Shown here: piece after piece, positions 60,141 to 64,000 of the stretch
Numbering within the stretch: the stretch's first letter is position 1
Layout: each line of letters starts with the position of its first letter
NCBI GenBank assembly: GCA_028023455.1
Contig: JAQFVV010000013.1
Coordinates: 7,840,411-7,904,410, forward strand
DNA: 64,000 nucleotides
Direction: 5' to 3'
Source: Epiperipatus broadwayi
Lineage: Eukaryota; Onychophora; Udeonychophora; Euonychophora; Peripatidae
Position numbers and translations under genes: made by a program
The notes under the pieces: model-generated
Databases searched by the model: none
Told to the model about the DNA's origin: nothing
Seen by the model: only the letters and a program-made list of their open reading frames with translations

Positions 60141-60804
60141 ATTTTTTTTTTATTTATTTATTTAATAATAATAATAATAATAATAATATTGTTTTTCAAA
60201 ATCTAGTATTTCTAATATATTTCTATTTCATTTCATAAATAAGTTCCCTACCAGCTTCTTCTATTTCCATACAATCATCACCTCCAATAATTATAGATAG
60301 TGTCTCCTACTCCCTACAATATTTCATTTTAAACAATAATAACAACAATAATAATTCAAAATCATGTGTCACAACATCATCCTCTACATGCATGATTCAC
60401 AGATATTTTTGCACATTTTAAAACATTTCAAATATCTTTTCAATATTTCATTAATTGATATGGTCATAATAAACATCCAAATAATCATTAGCCACTTATG
60501 CGTATTTCAAAAAATTTTTATTTGCCAAGTCTTTATAATAATGTAGTATTATACTTTTAAATAATCAGATCATCCACCACTTAGAATTGCAATTGCTTGA
60601 ATCATAAACACTTAGCTCTATAATATTTAAATCTTAAATAACCATTACTATTTTAAAATATTAAATCATCACATTACTGTTGATTGAATATGATGCCCCC
60701 GCTAACACATCTCAAGCTCCTAAAGTTGGCACGTCATAATCTACTTAATTAACCTTCCCATTCTATGTAAGCCTATTATACTCTCCCCATTTTAATAATC
60801 GGGC
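60141..60804 (-). other. Untranslated leader of outer element
   Basis: AT-rich with an AAT microsatellite at about 60163-60187. No upstream gene seen. It ends at the PBS. Confidence 0.6.
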
Positions 60805-60826
60805 CAACACGTTGTCGGCACCAAAA
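60805..60826 (-). other. Primer binding site of outer element
   Basis: The minus strand reads TGGTGCCGACAACGTGTTGG shortly after the LTR end, with a few bases of TTTT spacer. Compared with the nested element's TGGCGCTTCCAACGTG, 12 of 16 bases agree, so the two probably use the same or a related tRNA. Confidence 0.7.
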
Positions 60827-60828
60827 TA

Positions 60829-63800
60829 TGACCTCTCCTTCATGTAGCTCCTCTACAGATCAACCCACTACGTTACACCACAATCTACCCTCTCACCCTA
60901 TGTGTATTTACGTGTATATGTGTATTCCACTTCTCCCAAAATAAATAATATAGTATAGCGAAAGTCGCCTCCCCGGGTTCTAGCTCTAATAATTAATGAG
61001 ATATTCAATTAAATGTGTAACTAGCTCAGGTTGCTTAAATTTATTAACTTAGGTTCGGTTTTAGATTAACTCAATAACTATTCTATAATTCATGAGATTA
61101 GAAGTGGAAATAAAGTGACAAAGTAGATTGCATTGAGATAGTATCCCATAGGATACCACCTCAATGGCATAAGAACACTATCCCCCCTTTTACTACTATT
61201 ACATATAATAACTACATAGTTTTCTTATGACTTCTGCAACTTCTAATCACTAAACTCATTTAATAACTAAAGTATTAATCTTTTATCTATCATAACAATA
61301 ATAGTAATTATCTAGCTCAGATAAAATAATCTCAGGTTCTTAAATTTATTCAATGTTAAATTAAAATAAAGTAGCAAAATATGATAAGGGATTTTGTGTC
61401 ATAATTTACTACTCTGAAGTTAGATTAATAATAAAACAATAAGAATAATAATCACAATCTTCATTGTTTAATCCCACTAGTATAGCTTTTCTTTTATCGC
61501 AAATTTATAACCATAATAAATTAATTAATCACTCAATATCCTCCCTTTGTTTATCTTTTTCCTTACGTAATAAAATAATTAGTAAGTGGCAGTGTTTAGA
61601 TAATCTGATAAATGAAGTAAGTGGCAACTAATAGCATACAATTTAGCAAATTATTATGACAATGGATTTATGACCAATAACATAATGCAATTTCATAATT
61701 ATTCAACTACAAAACACCAACAAACATTTAAGATTAAATATACTTCTTTATTTATATTTTGTGCAAACAATTATATACTTAGTTTAATGACTGTAAACAT
61801 ACCCTATGAATCCATGCAATGATGTAGAGAAAACAAAACTCAGACACAAGTTTTAATAACAAATTTTAGAATTTTATTAACAACAATCAAAATTAAGATA
61901 CACAAACAAATCTATTTACATTTATTTACAAGGGATATCCTCCTTTCTTTTAACATTACAAAAGTTAAATTATACTTTTTTAGATTTCTTTTATGGTTGA
62001 TTAAAATTATTATACATTTTATAAGTTATTTATTTATTTCTAATTAGGTTTATTATATTACTTAGTTTAACTATAATATGGGTAATACTATTCTTTACCT
62101 TTTAATATTAAAAATTACAGTATTCTAAGTTATATATGTGGGTAAACATCATTTATAAACATTATAAATTTATAATCAATATGGTTTTTCCTCTAAAAAA
62201 AAATTACATTCTTTTGTAACTCTATATAAGTCACTTTGCATATTGTGCAAATATTATTACTACTTATTACGTTTGTTATATAATGCTTGTAAACTCTAAT
62301 ACATTTATTCATAAGCCATACTCATGTATAATGCCATAACACGAGCTTAATTATCACCTGTTTCAGTTTAACATATATATTATAATCATCGAATGTTATT
62401 ACATTCTTTAAATATGCAATACTTATATTTTTAAATATAATCAACAATAAGAACACGTTAAATCATTTTTTAATATTTTTGTATATTTCTATTTGGGTAT
62501 ATTTTATCAAATTATAGTTCATTTCTTAAATTTAAAATAATTCTCTGACTCCTTCCTTTCTTAGGATATATGCATCTTTCAATAATCATAATCTACTCTT
62601 TGTTAATACCTAACTATTCTTATTTCAAATAACAGCATGACATCCATTCTAAAATATCTATTGTTTCTTTTCAATAGACTTATCAAATAACGATGTAGTT
62701 GCAAGAAATACAGATAAAGATAGCGAAAGATGTATAGGATATTGGGAAGATAGATAAATAACTCATCAAAATATATACTTCAAAATGTATGGAACAGTGT
62801 GGATAGGGCCGACATTCCTTGTCTAATAACCCTGACGATAAGCACGATGTGGCAGCTATTTATTCAGCTTTACCAAACATCTAATAAGATTCACAAGAAA
62901 GATAAAAATAACACTGTCCATGACAACATGTGTAACAGTCGTAGGGCTTTGTTAACTACGCTGATTACCATTTAAACTACTTATAATTCCATTCCCTGTA
63001 GCATCCTAGTTTTTAATACATCATCTTGGTTTCCGAATCTCCATGTACTACCAAGTCACTATCCAAACTATCTCTCAAGATTTTCACTGTATCCAACATC
63101 GCCAAAACTAACTACTTTTTAAAACAATAAACAAAATTCACTAATATAAAACATTCCCCTATTCTATAAGAACAATTTGTCTTGCTTTATTGCACTGTAG
63201 GTTCGACATTTACGTTTTATTAAATAACACTTAAATATCCTAATCGGAAAATTTAACAGAAAATATGACATAACCATTGGTTATATTGAACTATATTAAT
63301 AACACATTAAATGATTATCGTATGCATATTTTTAAAAAATCTAATTACATCTCATAGTGTTTTAGAGTGTTGTTTTTTAAAATGCATTTTACAATAATCA
63401 TAACAATAAACTCTTCATTACATTCATTCGATTCACAGCTGATCTAAATAAATAAAACATACATTATATTATTAATAACCATAAAATATACCAAAATAAT
63501 CTTTTACCTTCCTATTAGAGTTCGTAGTGGGTTTCTTTCTCCTCGAGCATCGCAAACATACAAAATTTCCACACATATACAATTTTATTTGAACATTCAA
63601 AATCAAAAAAAAACAAAAACATATTATTTTATATAATGTTATATTGCAAATTAATGTATTTGTTTCCCTATTGCTATCTAAACTCAATGTTTAACTTAAA
63701 TTAATAAAGAAAATAATTTAAACCATAATCACATATTTTCTGGCGGTAAATCTTGGTTAGTCCCCTAATATTTATTATTTCTTCTTTTATCTGAATGTTC

Positions 63801-64000
63801 TCCTTTCTGATTATTAAAGTTTTAAACAAATTAGTTCATTTAGTAAACTGTTTAGACGATCTTTAGTTGTAATGTTTAATTCAAAATTATTTAAAAATAT
63901 TTATTTAGTTATCCCATGAAGTTTTTAATGTTCGGGCGAATATTACCTCGGCGCGTTGATGCATCTTTATTTCTATCAGAACTACAAATATTTATATCAT
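60829..64000 (-). repeat. Outer element right LTR, truncated by window
   Basis: Collinear with 47271-48820 plus 55303-56921. It lacks the nested element and so preserves the empty target (CATATATATTATAATC around 62372). Its outer end and flanking duplication are beyond the window. Confidence 0.9.

Larger units (their letters stand above)
47271..64000 (-). mobile_element. Outer Ty3/gypsy-type LTR retrotransposon, cut by window end
   Basis: Minus-strand element. Its 3' LTR is the left one (47271-48820 plus 55303-58212) and its 5' LTR the right one (60829 to beyond 64000). Between them lie a PPT (next to 58212), an integrase tail (58401-58562), a long gag-like ORF (58659-60140), an untranslated leader and a PBS (just left of 60829). 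Protease, RT, RNase H and most of integrase are gone, leaving an interior of only 2616 bp. About a dozen differences per 1.55 kb separate the LTRs by eye, so it is older than the element nested in it but still young. Confidence 0.85.

Overview
The window is AT-rich DNA, roughly three quarters A+T by eye, from a metazoan, most likely an invertebrate. It is dominated by transposable elements: RTE-type LINEs, Ty3/gypsy elements, a Penelope-like element, hAT-like elements, tRNA-derived SINEs and foldback repeats. GT-AG bounded exon-like islands are also present. I see nothing prokaryotic, no rRNA, no intact tRNA and no CRISPR array. I cannot name the lineage from the sequence alone.

Left part (1-31 kb): small foldback and tRNA-like repeats are followed by a four-layer nest at 5987-10883. 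There, a solo LTR (7772-9649) lies in an element with 395-bp inverted ends (6044-10393). That element lies in a tRNA-related foldback repeat, and the whole is flanked by a 14-bp direct repeat. LINE 3' fragments follow at 11.9-12.5 and 13.4-14.1 kb. At 15.5-20.9 kb an RTE-like LINE on the minus strand is split by a 3.5-kb LTR-type insertion with a perfect 4-bp target duplication. A second LINE copy with an inverted endonuclease end abuts it at 20.9-21.9 kb. A decayed Ty3/gypsy pol (protease, RT, RNase H, integrase) lies on the minus strand at 27.2-30.2 kb. Two adjoining exon-like segments at 24.5-24.8 kb (minus) are the best host-gene candidate.

Middle (31-47 kb): head-to-head GIY-YIG endonuclease remnants of a Penelope-like element are interrupted by a foldback insertion. 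Further right are a tRNA-Gly-derived SINE, a repeat with a hammerhead-like core, a hAT-like element (40.0-41.65 kb), a TIR element containing degenerate TTAGGG repeats (42.6-43.9 kb), and a 1.68-kb TIR element with an 8-bp target duplication (44645-46320).

Right part (47.3-64 kb): one LTR retrotransposon lies inside the LTR of another. The outer minus-strand element has LTRs of at least 3.17 kb (inferred about 4.46 kb), a PBS, a PPT, a 493-residue gag-like ORF and only the last residues of integrase. Its left LTR is interrupted by a young element (48821-55298) with 2.1-kb LTRs, a PBS, a PPT-like tract and a 353-residue Gag but no pol. The right outer LTR runs off the window and preserves the empty site, which proves the 4-bp duplication. 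Both elements look non-autonomous and carry related primer binding sites, so they probably depended on a pol supplied by relatives. The decayed pol at 27-30 kb has an integrase tail like the one left in the outer element.
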